DNA of 64,000 nucleotides. It comes from Clostridiales bacterium. GTDB lineage: Bacteria > Bacillota > Clostridia > Christensenellales > Borkfalkiaceae. Each line of letters starts with the position of its first letter. Position 1 is the stretch's first letter. Made by a program: the position numbers and the translations under genes. A model generated the notes under the pieces. It saw only the letters and a program-made list of their open reading frames with translations, was not told the origin of the DNA and made no database searches. This document shows, piece after piece, positions 18,287 to 26,826 of the stretch. Location of the stretch: contig SVHK01000003.1 of assembly GCA_015055865.1 (NCBI GenBank), forward strand, positions 1-64,000. Direction: 5' to 3'.

Positions 18287-18660
18287 AAAAATATAAATGG
18301 TTAATAATTCCCGTTTTCATCGCAACGATGGTGCTCGTGTTGATGAAGACGGTGTTTTTTATTGGATATGTACCAACAGCTTCAATGGAACCGACGTTAA
18401 AGAAGGGTAGTTTGATTTTTGGAACGAGAATCTTTGACGATTTGGAAACGGGCGACGTTATTGTATTTACGAAAGACGGAACGGTGATGGTTAAACGCAT
18501 TGCTGCAACAGCAGGCGAAACCATTACGGTTGATGGGATTAGCTATACTGTACCAGAGGACAGTTATTTTGTGTTAGGAGATAATAGAGAAGAATCAAAT
18601 GATTCAAGGCATTGGCAAGATGTATTTGTAAACAATGACTGTATTGTTGCAAAATTATAG
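18283..18660 (+). CDS. Small type I signal peptidase (S26)
   Basis: This 125-residue protein has one N-terminal membrane segment (LIIPVFIATMVLVLM), the catalytic Ser in PTASMEPTLKKG, the catalytic Lys in VMVKRIAATAGE and the box GDNREESNDSRHW. It would cleave signal peptides at the outer face of the membrane. Chromosomal LepB proteins are usually 170-200 residues, so this is a short form. It starts at a TTG overlapping the preceding stop and lies inside the element relic, so it is probably element-borne rather than the housekeeping enzyme. Confidence 0.82.
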   Translation: MKKYKWLIIPVFIATMVLVLMKTVFFIGYVPTASMEPTLKKGSLIFGTRIFDDLETGDVIVFTKDGTVMVKRIAATAGETITVDGISYTVPEDSYFVLGDNREESNDSRHWQDVFVNNDCIVAKL

Positions 18661-18672
18661 GAGGTACATAAA

Positions 18673-18816
18673 ATAAGTAAGATTTTAGAATATGATGTCC
18701 TAACTATTTCGGAATTGGCTGAAGAGTTAGATATTTCAAAAAAATACGCCTATCAATTCTTAAGAGAAAATAATTTGAAGTATGTAAGAATTGGAAAAAA
18801 GTTATACATATTATAA
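18673..18816 (+). pseudogene. Excisionase/HTH protein, 3' truncated, ATA at the start position
   Basis: GGAGGT at 18660-18665 sits at ideal distance from an ATA codon at 18673 that opens a 47-codon frame: YDVLTISELAEELDISKK and YAYQFLRENNLKYVRIGKK are an excisionase-type winged-helix DNA-binding domain. No ATG, GTG or TTG occurs at the right place, so the start codon seems mutated. The frame runs into the integrase gene, whose own start part is missing. One deletion appears to have fused the two genes. Confidence 0.55.
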
Positions 18817-19615
18817 TCATGAAATTTCAAAAGGATTATCTCCAAATACTGTTATTCATTTTCATGCTAATTTAAGAAAAGCATTAGATGAGGCTTTTAG
18901 AGAAAATTTAATTCCATATAATTTTGCTGATAAGGCTCATCGTCCAAAAGCTAACGATTATGTTGCCGAGTATTATAATCAGTATGAATTATTAAAACTA
19001 TTTGAAACCGTTAAAAACAAAAAGATTGAATTTGCTGTGCTTATGGCGAGTTACTATGGATTAAGACGTTCTGAAATCATGGGCTTGAAATGGTCGTGTT
19101 TCGATTTTAAAGAAAAAATGTTCATAATAAAACATACGATAACTGAATGCGCATTAGATGGGAAAGTAGTTCGAGTTGCTAAAGATCGTGCAAAAACGAA
19201 AAAAAGTGTTCGTTCATTGCCTCTTGTGCCACAAGTTGAAAAAATGCTTTTATCAATGAAAGAAAAAGAGGAATACAATAAGAAGTTTTTTGGCAATTGT
19301 TATAATCACAAAAATGATGAATATATTTATAAAGATCCAAACGGCAACCTTGTTAAACCAGGGTATGTTACGCAACATTTCAAAAAATGGGTTATTGAAA
19401 AAAATCCATATCTTAAAACTATTAGGTTTCATGATTTAAGACATAGTTGCGCAACCCTTTTAAGAAGCGAGGGGGTTCCTCTTGAAGATATACAAAAATG
19501 GTTAGGACACAGTCAAATTACTACCACAGAGAAATTATATGCACATTTTGAATATAAAACACATTTAAAATCAGCGGAAAAAATAAGTAATGCATTTCAT
19601 ATTGAAGAAAAATAA
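18791..19615 (+). pseudogene. Tyrosine integrase, N-terminal domain deleted
   Basis: The frame keeps part of the SAM-like core-binding domain (GLSPNTVIHFHANLRKALDE) and the whole catalytic domain: Arg in YYGLRRSEIMGL, HDLRH, LGHSQ and Tyr in EKLYAHFEYK. The usual 100 or so N-terminal residues with the arm-type DNA-binding domain are absent, and the frame begins at a TTG within the excisionase remnant. It is probably non-functional for integration. It ends right before the palindromic terminator and tRNA-Leu, the normal position of an integrase at an attachment site. Confidence 0.75.
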
Positions 19616-19652
19616 AAGAAAATGAACATCTTTAAAGATGTTCATTTTCTTT
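19615..19652. terminator. Perfect palindromic bidirectional terminator
   Basis: Two 19-base arms centred between 19633 and 19634 are exactly complementary, with A-rich and T-rich outer ends, so it can act in both directions. It separates the integrase relic (+) from tRNA-Leu (-). Confidence 0.8.
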
Positions 19653-19738
19653 GGTGCCGCTGGTCGGAGTCGAACCGACACGGATGTTAGTCCGGCAGAT
19701 TTTGAGTCTGCTGCGTCTGCCAGTTTCACCACAGCGGC
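19652..19738 (-). tRNA. tRNA-Leu(CAA)
   Basis: Read on the minus strand, the 87-base gene has a 7-bp acceptor stem (GCCGCTG with CAGCGGC), a D arm, an anticodon stem GCAGA/TCTGC with loop CTCAAAA (anticodon CAA), the long variable arm of class II tRNAs (CGGACTAACATCCG), a T arm GTCGG-TTCGACT-CCGAC, and an encoded ACCA end. It is fully intact. The mobile-element relic lies on its 3' side, the usual place for tRNA-targeted integration. Confidence 0.95.
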
Positions 19739-19854
19739 ATATAGAATTTTTTCCAAAAGCAAGAACTAAGCAAGAAAAAAGCAAGAATTTTAGGTCAAGT
19801 CGAAATTCAAATTGTAGCTCTTACAAAGGTTGTAGCGTTGAGGGTTTCAAAAAG

Positions 19855-19911
19855 GTGCGCGTAGGACATTGGATTTTGAGTCCGTCGCGTCTGCCATTCC
19901 ACCACTTCGGC
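19855..19911 (-). pseudogene. Truncated tRNA-Leu-like sequence
   Basis: On the minus strand the sequence starts GCCGAAGTGGTGGAATGGCA, a typical tRNA-Leu 5' half with a CTCAAAA anticodon loop (CAA). The anticodon stem has two mismatched pairs, and the matching 3' acceptor half (CTTCGGC) and T arm are absent. It is a 5' tRNA fragment, possibly left by integration or deletion at a second tRNA-Leu. Confidence 0.6.
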
Positions 19912-20024
19912 AAAGCTATCGTTTGAAAGCTTTTTAATTATATATGAAAGAAGAAAAAAAAGCAAGCGTTTTTTATTCGTTTTTGATATTTTTTAAATAT
20001 TTTTTTTATTAAATTCTTATTTCC

Positions 20025-20053
20025 TTGCGATTTTTTTAAATTCGTGGTAAAAT
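20025..20053 (+). promoter_or_regulatory. Housekeeping promoter for polA
   Basis: TTGCGA at 20025-20030, a 17-base spacer and TAAAAT at 20048-20053 fit a sigma-A promoter. The polA start is about 30 bases downstream, after AAAGGAA. Confidence 0.65.
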
Positions 20054-20084
20054 AATAAAAAGAAAAATATTAAAGGAACGGATT

Positions 20085-22688
20085 ATGGATAAATTAGTGC
20101 TAATTGACGGTAATAGCTTGATAAATCGAGCGTTTTACGCGACGCCTGTTTTTTCGACTAAAGACGGATTGCCTACCAACGGGGTTTTTGGCTTTATTAA
20201 ATTAATGTTAAAAATAATTAACGAAAAAAAGCCGACTCATTTTGCCGTTGCGTTTGATTTACACGCGCCGACTTTTCGACATAAAATTTATGAAGATTAT
20301 AAGGCGGGTAGAAAGCCGATGCCCGATGATTTACGTCCGCAAATTCCTTTGTTGAAAGAAGTTTTAAGGCTAATGAATATTGCGGTTTGCGAATTGGAGG
20401 GCTACGAAGCGGACGATATTATCGGTACGCTTGCAAAGCGTTTCTCTGCGCAAACTTATATTTATACGGGCGATAGAGATTCCTATCAATTAGTTGATGA
20501 AACTACGAACGTTTGTTATACCCGTAAAGGCGTAAGTGATATTTTAGAATTGACTGCGGAAAATTTTAAAGAAGTTATAGGTTTGACGCCGGCTCAAATC
20601 ATTGATTTAAAGGCGTTAATGGGGGATAAATCGGACAATATTCCCGGCGTCGCAGGTGTAGGCGAAAAATCCGCGTATTCACTTTTAGAGCGTTTTAAAA
20701 ACTTGGAAGGGGTTTACGAGCATATTGACGAGATTTCAGGGGCGTTAAATAAAAAGCTTTCCGAAAATAAAGAAAAAGCGTTTTTCTCGTATAAGCTTGC
20801 AACGATTGACGTGAACGCGCCGTTTGAGCTCGATTTTCAAAGCTGTGAATTAAAAATGCCTTTTGATTATGCGGTTAAAGAAAAGTTTGCGGAATTAGAG
20901 TTTAAAAGTTTGATGAATTTAAAAGTTTTCTCGGAGGAAAACACGCAAAAAGATGCTGTAAAAATAGGCGAAAAAAAGCAAAAAACGATTGAAATGCTTG
21001 AGTTGAATGAGTTATCACAACTAGATTCTTTAATTGAAATGATAGCAAATGAACAAGTGGACGCGATTGCATATCATAACACTAAAGAAAACGTTTACGT
21101 TGCGTTAATAAGTGGAGAGCAAGTTTTCGATGGAAAAGAATATCGTTTACCATATTCCTCTGGATTGTTGAGTTTGGGCTTTTACGATTATCAATTTGAA
21201 CCGTTGTATCGTGCAATTTTTTGCGGTAAAAAACGCGTAATTGCTTATAATACGAAAGAGTTAAGAAAAACTTTGCAAGTTTTTGGAATAGAATTTAGCG
21301 CGCCGTTTGAAGACGTTTCTATTTTGAAGTGCTTGTCGGATGGTACGGTTAATTCCGACGATTTGGATTTTTGTTTAAATTATTTTTCGATGCCGATATC
21401 CTTGAAAGCGTCGGGGGTATTTAACGTCTATCGTAACTATTTTTCGACGTTAAACGAGCAAGAAAATAAAATATATAACGAAATCGAATTGCCTTTATCC
21501 GTGGTATTATTTCAAATGGAAAAGCAAGGCGTTTGCGTAGATAGGCAATATTTAAGCGAACTTTCAGCTCGCTATAATAAAGAAATAACCGATTTAAGCG
21601 CTAAAATTCACGATTTGGCGGGCGAAACTTTTAATATAAATTCTACGCAACAATTAGGCAGGATTTTATTTGAGAAGCTAAAAATTGGCGATGGCTTAGT
21701 GAAGAAAAAATCTACGAATAATTATAAGACTGCGTCGGCGGAGCTTATGAAATTTTCTGGTCAACACGAAATCATCGACTTGCTTTTACGGTATCGAAAA
21801 ATTCAAAAATTGAGTTCTACTTACATTGACGGTATTAAGCCGTACGTAAAAGCGGATGGAAAAATTTATACCACTTTTAATCAAATCAATACTTCAACGG
21901 GAAGACTCTCGAGTTCTAATCCGAATTTGCAAAGTATTCCCGTTAGAAACGATGAAGGTCGTGAGTTAAGAAGGGTATTTATTGCAAGTGAAGGAAACGT
22001 TTTAATAGATGCCGACTATTCGCAAATTGAATTGCGTTTATTGGCGGATTTTTCGGGCTGTAAAGAATTGATTGACGCGTTTAATAGCGGAGAAGACATT
22101 CACGCCTTGACCGCTTCGCAGGTTTTCTGTGTTCCGCTTGATGAAGTAACGAGTGAAATGCGTCGAGACGCTAAAGCGGTAAATTTTGGAATTATTTACG
22201 GTATTAGCGCGTTTGGACTTTCCGAAGATTTAGGAATTAGTCAGGCAAAGGCGAGAGAATATATTAATAAATATTTTGAGCGATATTCGTCTGTGAAAAA
22301 TTATATTGACGGTAACGTAGAAGAAGCGAAGAAGAATGGTTACACAAAAACCTTTTTGGGTCGTAAACGTATTATAAACGAATTGAAGTCAAGTAATTAT
22401 AACGTTCGTTCTTTTGGGGAGCGAGCGGCAATGAATATGCCGTTGCAAGGTTCAAGTGCTGAAATTATAAAGCTTGCTATGTTGCGCGTATATAATAGAT
22501 TGTTAAGCGAGGGTTACAAGGCTAAATTAATTATGCAAGTGCACGACGAATTGATTATCGATTGTCCTGAAAATGAAAAAGACAAAGTGGCTCGGCTTTT
22601 AAAAGAAGAAATGGAAAATGCGGTGAACTTGTCGATTAAATTAGACGTTGAAGCAGGGATAGGAAGAAATTGGTTGGACGCGAAATAA
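20085..22688 (+). CDS. polA: DNA polymerase I
   Basis: This 867-residue protein has the N-terminal 5'-3' exonuclease (LVLIDGNSLINRAFYA, YEADDIIGTLA, GDRDSYQL, GDKSDNIPGV), a middle domain lacking a recognisable DxE exonuclease motif, and a family-A polymerase domain: motif A DADYSQIELR near 641, motif B RRDAKAVNFGIIYG, motif C MQVHDELIID near 818. It fills gaps in repair and replaces Okazaki primers. The missing proofreading motif is as in Bacillus-type PolA. coaE follows 42 bases downstream, a common arrangement. Confidence 0.97.
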   Translation: MDKLVLIDGNSLINRAFYATPVFSTKDGLPTNGVFGFIKLMLKIINEKKPTHFAVAFDLHAPTFRHKIYEDYKAGRKPMPDDLRPQIPLLKEVLRLMNIAVCELEGYEADDIIGTLAKRFSAQTYIYTGDRDSYQLVDETTNVCYTRKGVSDILELTAENFKEVIGLTPAQIIDLKALMGDKSDNIPGVAGVGEKSAYSLLERFKNLEGVYEHIDEISGALNKKLSENKEKAFFSYKLATIDVNAPFELDFQSCELKMPFDYAVKEKFAELEFKSLMNLKVFSEENTQKDAVKIGEKKQKTIEMLELNELSQLDSLIEMIANEQVDAIAYHNTKENVYVALISGEQVFDGKEYRLPYSSGLLSLGFYDYQFEPLYRAIFCGKKRVIAYNTKELRKTLQVFGIEFSAPFEDVSILKCLSDGTVNSDDLDFCLNYFSMPISLKASGVFNVYRNYFSTLNEQENKIYNEIELPLSVVLFQMEKQGVCVDRQYLSELSARYNKEITDLSAKIHDLAGETFNINSTQQLGRILFEKLKIGDGLVKKKSTNNYKTASAELMKFSGQHEIIDLLLRYRKIQKLSSTYIDGIKPYVKADGKIYTTFNQINTSTGRLSSSNPNLQSIPVRNDEGRELRRVFIASEGNVLIDADYSQIELRLLADFSGCKELIDAFNSGEDIHALTASQVFCVPLDEVTSEMRRDAKAVNFGIIYGISAFGLSEDLGISQAKAREYINKYFERYSSVKNYIDGNVEEAKKNGYTKTFLGRKRIINELKSSNYNVRSFGERAAMNMPLQGSSAEIIKLAMLRVYNRLLSEGYKAKLIMQVHDELIIDCPENEKDKVARLLKEEMENAVNLSIKLDVEAGIGRNWLDAK

Positions 22689-22692
22689 TCAT

Positions 22693-22714
22693 CGTGAAAC
22701 TATTATTGTGAAAC
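22693..22714 (+). repeat. GTGAAAC repeat, left of coaE
   Basis: CGTGAAACT, six bases, then GTGAAAC. The same arrangement recurs at 23329-23350 after coaE with the same internal spacing. Confidence 0.5.
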
Positions 22715-22730
22715 TTTTTGGTGATAAAGT

Positions 22731-23333
22731 ATGGATAAACGATTGTCTATAGCCGTAACGGGTGGAATAGGTAGTGGTAAATCACTTGTAATGAAGTTAA
22801 TAAATGAATTTGGATTTACTACGTTCTCTTGTGATAAGATTTATGCTGATTTAGTTTATAATAAAGAATATCTTTCAAAAATAAAAGAATTTTTTCCTTT
22901 TGCAATTGATTTAAACGGGAAATTGGATAGAAAATCACTTTCGGAAATTGTTTTTAAAGATAAGACTCAATTAAAGAAATTGAATCAAATAGCGCATCCG
23001 TTGGTTTTTAAAATTCTAAATGAAAAAATTAGTGAAAATACGGGTTTGATTTTTACTGAAGTTCCGTTGCTCTTCGAAAGTGAATCGGAAAATCAATTTG
23101 ACTTTGTAATAATTATTTATCGTAATATCGACGATAGAATTTCTTCTGTTTTACAAAGAGATAATTTAACCAAAGAGCAAATTTTTCAAAGAATAGAGAA
23201 TCAATTCGATTATGAAAAAAAATTAATTAAGCTAAAAAACAATAAAAAATATTTTATCGTTGAAAACAATGGCGATATTAGAAATTTATCTAATAAAATA
23301 AACGATATAATTTCTAAGATTTTAAATTCGTGA
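22731..23333 (+). CDS. coaE: Dephospho-CoA kinase
   Basis: This 200-residue P-loop kinase has SIAVTGGIGSGKSLVMKLI at the N-terminus, SCDKIYADLVY (substrate site) and ITEVPLLFES-like FTEVPLLFESES in the middle, and ends with the family's R-x-x-NQFDYEKK segment. It phosphorylates the ribose 3'-hydroxyl of dephospho-CoA, the last step of coenzyme A synthesis. It is very Lys/Asn/Ile-rich, more AT-biased than polA. It is flanked on both sides by near-identical short sequences built from GTGAAAC, the second overlapping its own stop codon. Confidence 0.93.
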   Translation: MDKRLSIAVTGGIGSGKSLVMKLINEFGFTTFSCDKIYADLVYNKEYLSKIKEFFPFAIDLNGKLDRKSLSEIVFKDKTQLKKLNQIAHPLVFKILNEKISENTGLIFTEVPLLFESESENQFDFVIIIYRNIDDRISSVLQRDNLTKEQIFQRIENQFDYEKKLIKLKNNKKYFIVENNGDIRNLSNKINDIISKILNS

Positions 23334-23350
23334 AACTTATTTTGTGAAAC
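23329..23350 (+). repeat. GTGAAAC repeat, right of coaE
   Basis: CGTGAAACT, six bases (TATTTT), then GTGAAAC. It matches the copy before coaE and includes the coaE stop codon. Confidence 0.5.
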
Positions 23351-23368
23351 ATTTTATTTTTAGTTTTT

Positions 23369-23396
23369 AGTCGGGGTTTTCCCCGACTGATTTTTT
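23369..23396 (+). terminator. Intrinsic terminator of polA-coaE
   Basis: AGTCGGGG, loop TTTT, CCCCGACT, then GATTTTTTAT: an 8-bp GC-rich stem with a T run. Confidence 0.9.
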
Positions 23397-23418
23397 ATAA
23401 AAAGAGAGCAAGGCAAGT

Positions 23419-23483
23419 ACTATGCATCACATAATTATTATGTCTAACAAAATAAATAACTATGCGTCGCATAATTATTGTGT
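23419..23483 (+). repeat. Two 25-base direct repeats
   Basis: ACTATGCATCACATAATTAT and its continuation ATGT at 23419-23443 recurs at 23459-23483 with three A/G differences (22 of 25 identical). The second copy contains the odd palindrome ATGCG-T-CGCAT. Confidence 0.65.
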
Positions 23484-23624
23484 GTGGCGTAGCAAAATAC
23501 GTTAAAAATAAACATCGAATAACTTCGATTTTTTAAATAAAAGAATTTAATTTTGATAAATTTTGATAAATGTATTAAATTATGAAAAAATAATTAAAAT
23601 TGGTAAAAATATTGCTTTGAACAC

Positions 23625-23653
23625 TTGAAAATATATAAAAAATAGTGTATAAT
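23625..23653 (+). promoter_or_regulatory. Promoter of the glg operon
   Basis: TTGAAA at 23625-23630, 17 bases, TATAAT at 23648-23653: a near-consensus sigma-A promoter with about a 50-base leader to glgB (AGGAG ribosome site). Confidence 0.8.
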
Positions 23654-23710
23654 AATGATATAAATAGTATAATCTATTTTATGAGTCGAATTTTTCGATA
23701 GGAGTATTAG

Positions 23711-25603
23711 ATGTTAAATAATCAAACGGATATGCCTTTGCATCTTTTTCATCACGGTGAAAATTTTAACGCTTATCAAACGATGGGCGCACATTTCGTT
23801 AAAATTGGCAAAAAATTGCAATGCGTTTTCCGCGTTTGGGCTCCTAGAGCCGTCGCCGTAAGTTTAATTGGCGATTTTAACGGATGGGACGAAAATGCAA
23901 CGCCAATGGAAAGAATGGTTGACGGCGAGACGTTTGAAGTTTTTGTTTCAGGCGTCAAACAATTTGACGCCTATAAATATTGTATTACGACGTTAGACGG
24001 GCGTAAATTATATAAAGCCGACCCTTACGCGTTTCATAGTGAAACGCCGGGCGTATATTCGTCTAATTCGTCGAAAGTTTACGATTTATCTGGATATAAG
24101 TGGGAAGATAAGGCGTTTTTAGACGAGCAAAAAAATAAGAATATTTATCAATCTCCGCTTAACGTTTACGAAGTAAATTTATTGTCTTGGAAAAAAAAGG
24201 CGGACGGAAATTATTTAACGTATCGTGAACTTGCCAAAGATTTGGTGGATTACGTTAAAAAAATGAATTATACGCACGTTGAGTTTATGCCCGTAATGGA
24301 GCATCCTTTCGATGGGTCTTGGGGGTATCAAGTTACCGGTTATTATTCGGTAACTTCTCGTTTAGGTACGCCTCACGATTTTATGTATTTAGTCGATTGT
24401 TTTCATAAAGCCGGCATTGGCGTTATTCTTGATTGGGTTCCTGCACATTTCCCTAAAGACGATTTTGGTCTTTTTGAATTTGACGGCGCGCCTCTTTACG
24501 AACCCGAACAACTTGATAGACGTGAGAACGAAGGGTGGGGAACGAGAAAATTTGATTATTATCGCGCGGAAGTCTTGTCTTTCTTGATATCTAACGCGAT
24601 TTTCTATTTTGAAAAATACCATATCGACGGTTTGCGCGTTGACGCAGTTGCTTCGATGTTGTATTTAGATTACGAAAAAAAACCTGGAGAATGGACTCCG
24701 AATATTTACGGCGAAAATAAAAATCTTGAAGCAGTAAGATTTTTGCGTCGTTTGAACGAAGTCGTATTTTCTTCTTATCCGCACGCATTGATGATTGCGG
24801 AAGAATCGACTGCTTGGCCGATGATAACCAAACCTACCGACGTGGGCGGATTAGGGTTCAATTTCAAATGGAATATGGGCTGGATGAACGACGTACTTTC
24901 TTATGTTTCCGTCGACCCCTTATTCCGTCGGCATCATCATAATAAATTGACGTTTTCAATGATGTACGCTTTTTCCGAGAATTACGTTTTACCTATTTCT
25001 CACGACGAAGTAGTGCACGGTAAAGCTTCGTTTATCGGAAAAATGCCGGGGAGTTACGAAGAAAAATTTGCAGGCGTTCGTGCGTTTTTGGGATATATGT
25101 TTTCGCATCCTGGTAAAAAGCTTAATTTCATGGGGGCAGAATTTGGCCAATTCAAAGAATGGGCGTACAAAGAAGGGATTGAATTTTTCTTAAAAGAATA
25201 TCCAATGCACGCAAAATTATCCGATTTTACTAAGGAATTGAACGAAATTTACCGTTCCGTTCCCGCTTTATACGAAATAGAAAATTCTTGGGATGGCTTC
25301 GAATGGTTGGAAGCGAACGATAACGACGCGAATTTTATCGCGTACCAAAGAAAAGATAGTCAAGGAAATAAACTTGTAGCCCTTATTAATTTTTCAGGGA
25401 AAGACCATATCGGTTATCGTCTTGGGCTGGATAAGGGCAAATATCAGTTAATACTCAATAGTGATTCGTTGCGCTTTGGCGGTAGTGGAAAAATGAAAAA
25501 AAGAGTATTAAAGACAGAGAGGAAATATAGTCACGGAAAGGAGTATTCGATTGCTTTCGATATTCCCAAATTGACTTGTTTATATTTCATAAAAACTATT
25601 TAA
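23711..25603 (+). CDS. glgB: 1,4-alpha-glucan branching enzyme
   Basis: This 630-residue protein has an N-terminal CBM48 domain ([19 protein letters not shown]), a GH13 barrel with [20 protein letters not shown], nucleophile Asp311 in [10 protein letters not shown], acid/base Glu364 in IAEEST and [10 protein letters not shown], and a C-terminal beta domain. It introduces alpha-1,6 branches into glycogen. The length is typical of a branching enzyme with one N-terminal domain. It is the first gene of a glgB-glgC-glgD-glgA-glgP operon with 13-81 base gaps and good ribosome sites before each gene. Confidence 0.97.
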   Translation: MLNNQTDMPLHLFHHGENFNAYQTMGAHFVKIGKKLQCVFRVWAPRAVAVSLIGDFNGWDENATPMERMVDGETFEVFVSGVKQFDAYKYCITTLDGRKLYKADPYAFHSETPGVYSSNSSKVYDLSGYKWEDKAFLDEQKNKNIYQSPLNVYEVNLLSWKKKADGNYLTYRELAKDLVDYVKKMNYTHVEFMPVMEHPFDGSWGYQVTGYYSVTSRLGTPHDFMYLVDCFHKAGIGVILDWVPAHFPKDDFGLFEFDGAPLYEPEQLDRRENEGWGTRKFDYYRAEVLSFLISNAIFYFEKYHIDGLRVDAVASMLYLDYEKKPGEWTPNIYGENKNLEAVRFLRRLNEVVFSSYPHALMIAEESTAWPMITKPTDVGGLGFNFKWNMGWMNDVLSYVSVDPLFRRHHHNKLTFSMMYAFSENYVLPISHDEVVHGKASFIGKMPGSYEEKFAGVRAFLGYMFSHPGKKLNFMGAEFGQFKEWAYKEGIEFFLKEYPMHAKLSDFTKELNEIYRSVPALYEIENSWDGFEWLEANDNDANFIAYQRKDSQGNKLVALINFSGKDHIGYRLGLDKGKYQLILNSDSLRFGGSGKMKKRVLKTERKYSHGKEYSIAFDIPKLTCLYFIKTI

Positions 25604-25619
25604 TTTTTCGGGGGAAGTT

Positions 25620-26813
25620 ATGCAAAGAAAGAAACAATGTGTTGCTATGCTTTTGGCTGGTGGTCAAGGTAGTCGTTTGTACGCCTTAACGACCAACGTC
25701 GCAAAGCCTGCGGTTGCATTTGGCGGGAAGTATCGTATTATCGATTTTCCGCTATCCAACTGCGTAAATTCGGGGATTGATACGGTTGGCGTATTGACGC
25801 AATACCAACCGTTAATCTTGAACGAATATATCGGTAACGGTCAACCGTGGGATTTAGACCGCGCTTTTGGTGGGGTACATATCTTGTCTCCGTACCAAGC
25901 GAAAACGCGTTCTTCTTGGTATGAAGGAACGGCGAACGCTATTTATCAAAATATGAATTTTATGAAGATGTATAATCCGGAATACGTTTTAATTTTGTCC
26001 GGTGACCATATTTATAAAATGGACTACGCCGCAATGCTTAAATCTCATATTGAAAAGGGCGCGGATTGTACGATTGCCGCTATCGACGTTCCGATGAGTG
26101 AAGCGTCGCGTTTCGGGATTCTCAATACAAAACCCGACGGTTCGATTTATGAATTTGAAGAAAAACCCAAGCAACCCAAGAGTACTTTAGCGTCGATGGG
26201 TATTTATATCTTTACCGCTGAAAAGCTTTATAAATATCTTGAAGCGGATGAGGCGAATCCTAATTCGTCTAAGGATTTTGGGAAGGACGTATTGCCTGCA
26301 ATGCTTAACGCAGGTGAAAAGATGTTCTCGTATCTTTTCGACGGGTATTGGAAAGACGTTGGGACGATTTCTTCGCTTTGGGAAGCGAATATGGATTTGC
26401 TTGGTGAAAAACCTAATTTTGACGTTGCCGACAAATCTTGGAAGATTCATTCAAGAAACCCCCTTGCGCCCCCTGAATGTATCGGTGCGGAAGGCGTTGT
26501 TAAAAATTCAATGATAGCGCTTGGTTGTGAAATAGACGGTAAAGTTGAAAATTCTATTCTTGGCAGTAACGTAATCGTTGAAAAAGGCGCAGTTGTAAAA
26601 GACGCGGTTGTTTTTGCGAATAGCGTAATAAAAGCCGGCGCAGTCGTGTCGTATTCAATTATCGACGAGAACGTAAACGTTGGTGCAAACGCTAAAATCG
26701 GCGTAGAAAAGAGCGATACCGCGGAAATAGTCGTTTTAGGCAGAGGAATTACCGTTGCCGACGGCGTGAGCGTAGCGTCGGGACAAAAACACGAAAGTAA
26801 TATTTTAGAATAA
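25620..26813 (+). CDS. glgC: Glucose-1-phosphate adenylyltransferase, catalytic subunit
   Basis: This 397-residue protein begins with the nucleotidyltransferase signature [20 protein letters not shown], followed by [19 protein letters not shown] and [11 protein letters not shown], and ends with a left-handed beta-helix (repeats around [20 protein letters not shown]). It makes ADP-glucose from ATP and glucose-1-phosphate, the committed step of glycogen synthesis. Firmicutes usually pair it with the non-catalytic homologue GlgD, encoded next. Confidence 0.97.
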   Translation: MQRKKQCVAMLLAGGQGSRLYALTTNVAKPAVAFGGKYRIIDFPLSNCVNSGIDTVGVLTQYQPLILNEYIGNGQPWDLDRAFGGVHILSPYQAKTRSSWYEGTANAIYQNMNFMKMYNPEYVLILSGDHIYKMDYAAMLKSHIEKGADCTIAAIDVPMSEASRFGILNTKPDGSIYEFEEKPKQPKSTLASMGIYIFTAEKLYKYLEADEANPNSSKDFGKDVLPAMLNAGEKMFSYLFDGYWKDVGTISSLWEANMDLLGEKPNFDVADKSWKIHSRNPLAPPECIGAEGVVKNSMIALGCEIDGKVENSILGSNVIVEKGAVVKDAVVFANSVIKAGAVVSYSIIDENVNVGANAKIGVEKSDTAEIVVLGRGITVADGVSVASGQKHESNILE

Positions 26814-26826
26814 GGGGGAAATTAGT

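Larger units (their letters stand above)
19739..20084. other. Intergenic region between tRNA-Leu and polA
   Basis: It holds a broken second tRNA-Leu (19855-19911), an unassigned AT-rich tract, and the polA promoter at 20025-20053. No protein gene is supported. Confidence 0.6.
23397..23710. other. Intergenic region upstream of the glycogen operon
   Basis: No gene is supported. It carries two direct repeats (23419-23443 and 23459-23483), one copy of a 19-bp dispersed repeat (23437-23455) and the glgB promoter. Confidence 0.6.

Noticed and set aside
18673-19615. Intact Tn916-like element
   Set aside because: The integrase and excisionase are both truncated, no conjugation genes are present, and the excisionase sequence is not the Tn916 type.
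23419-23483. CRISPR array
   Set aside because: Only two repeats with a 15-base gap and no cas genes; the units are palindromic intergenic repeats instead.
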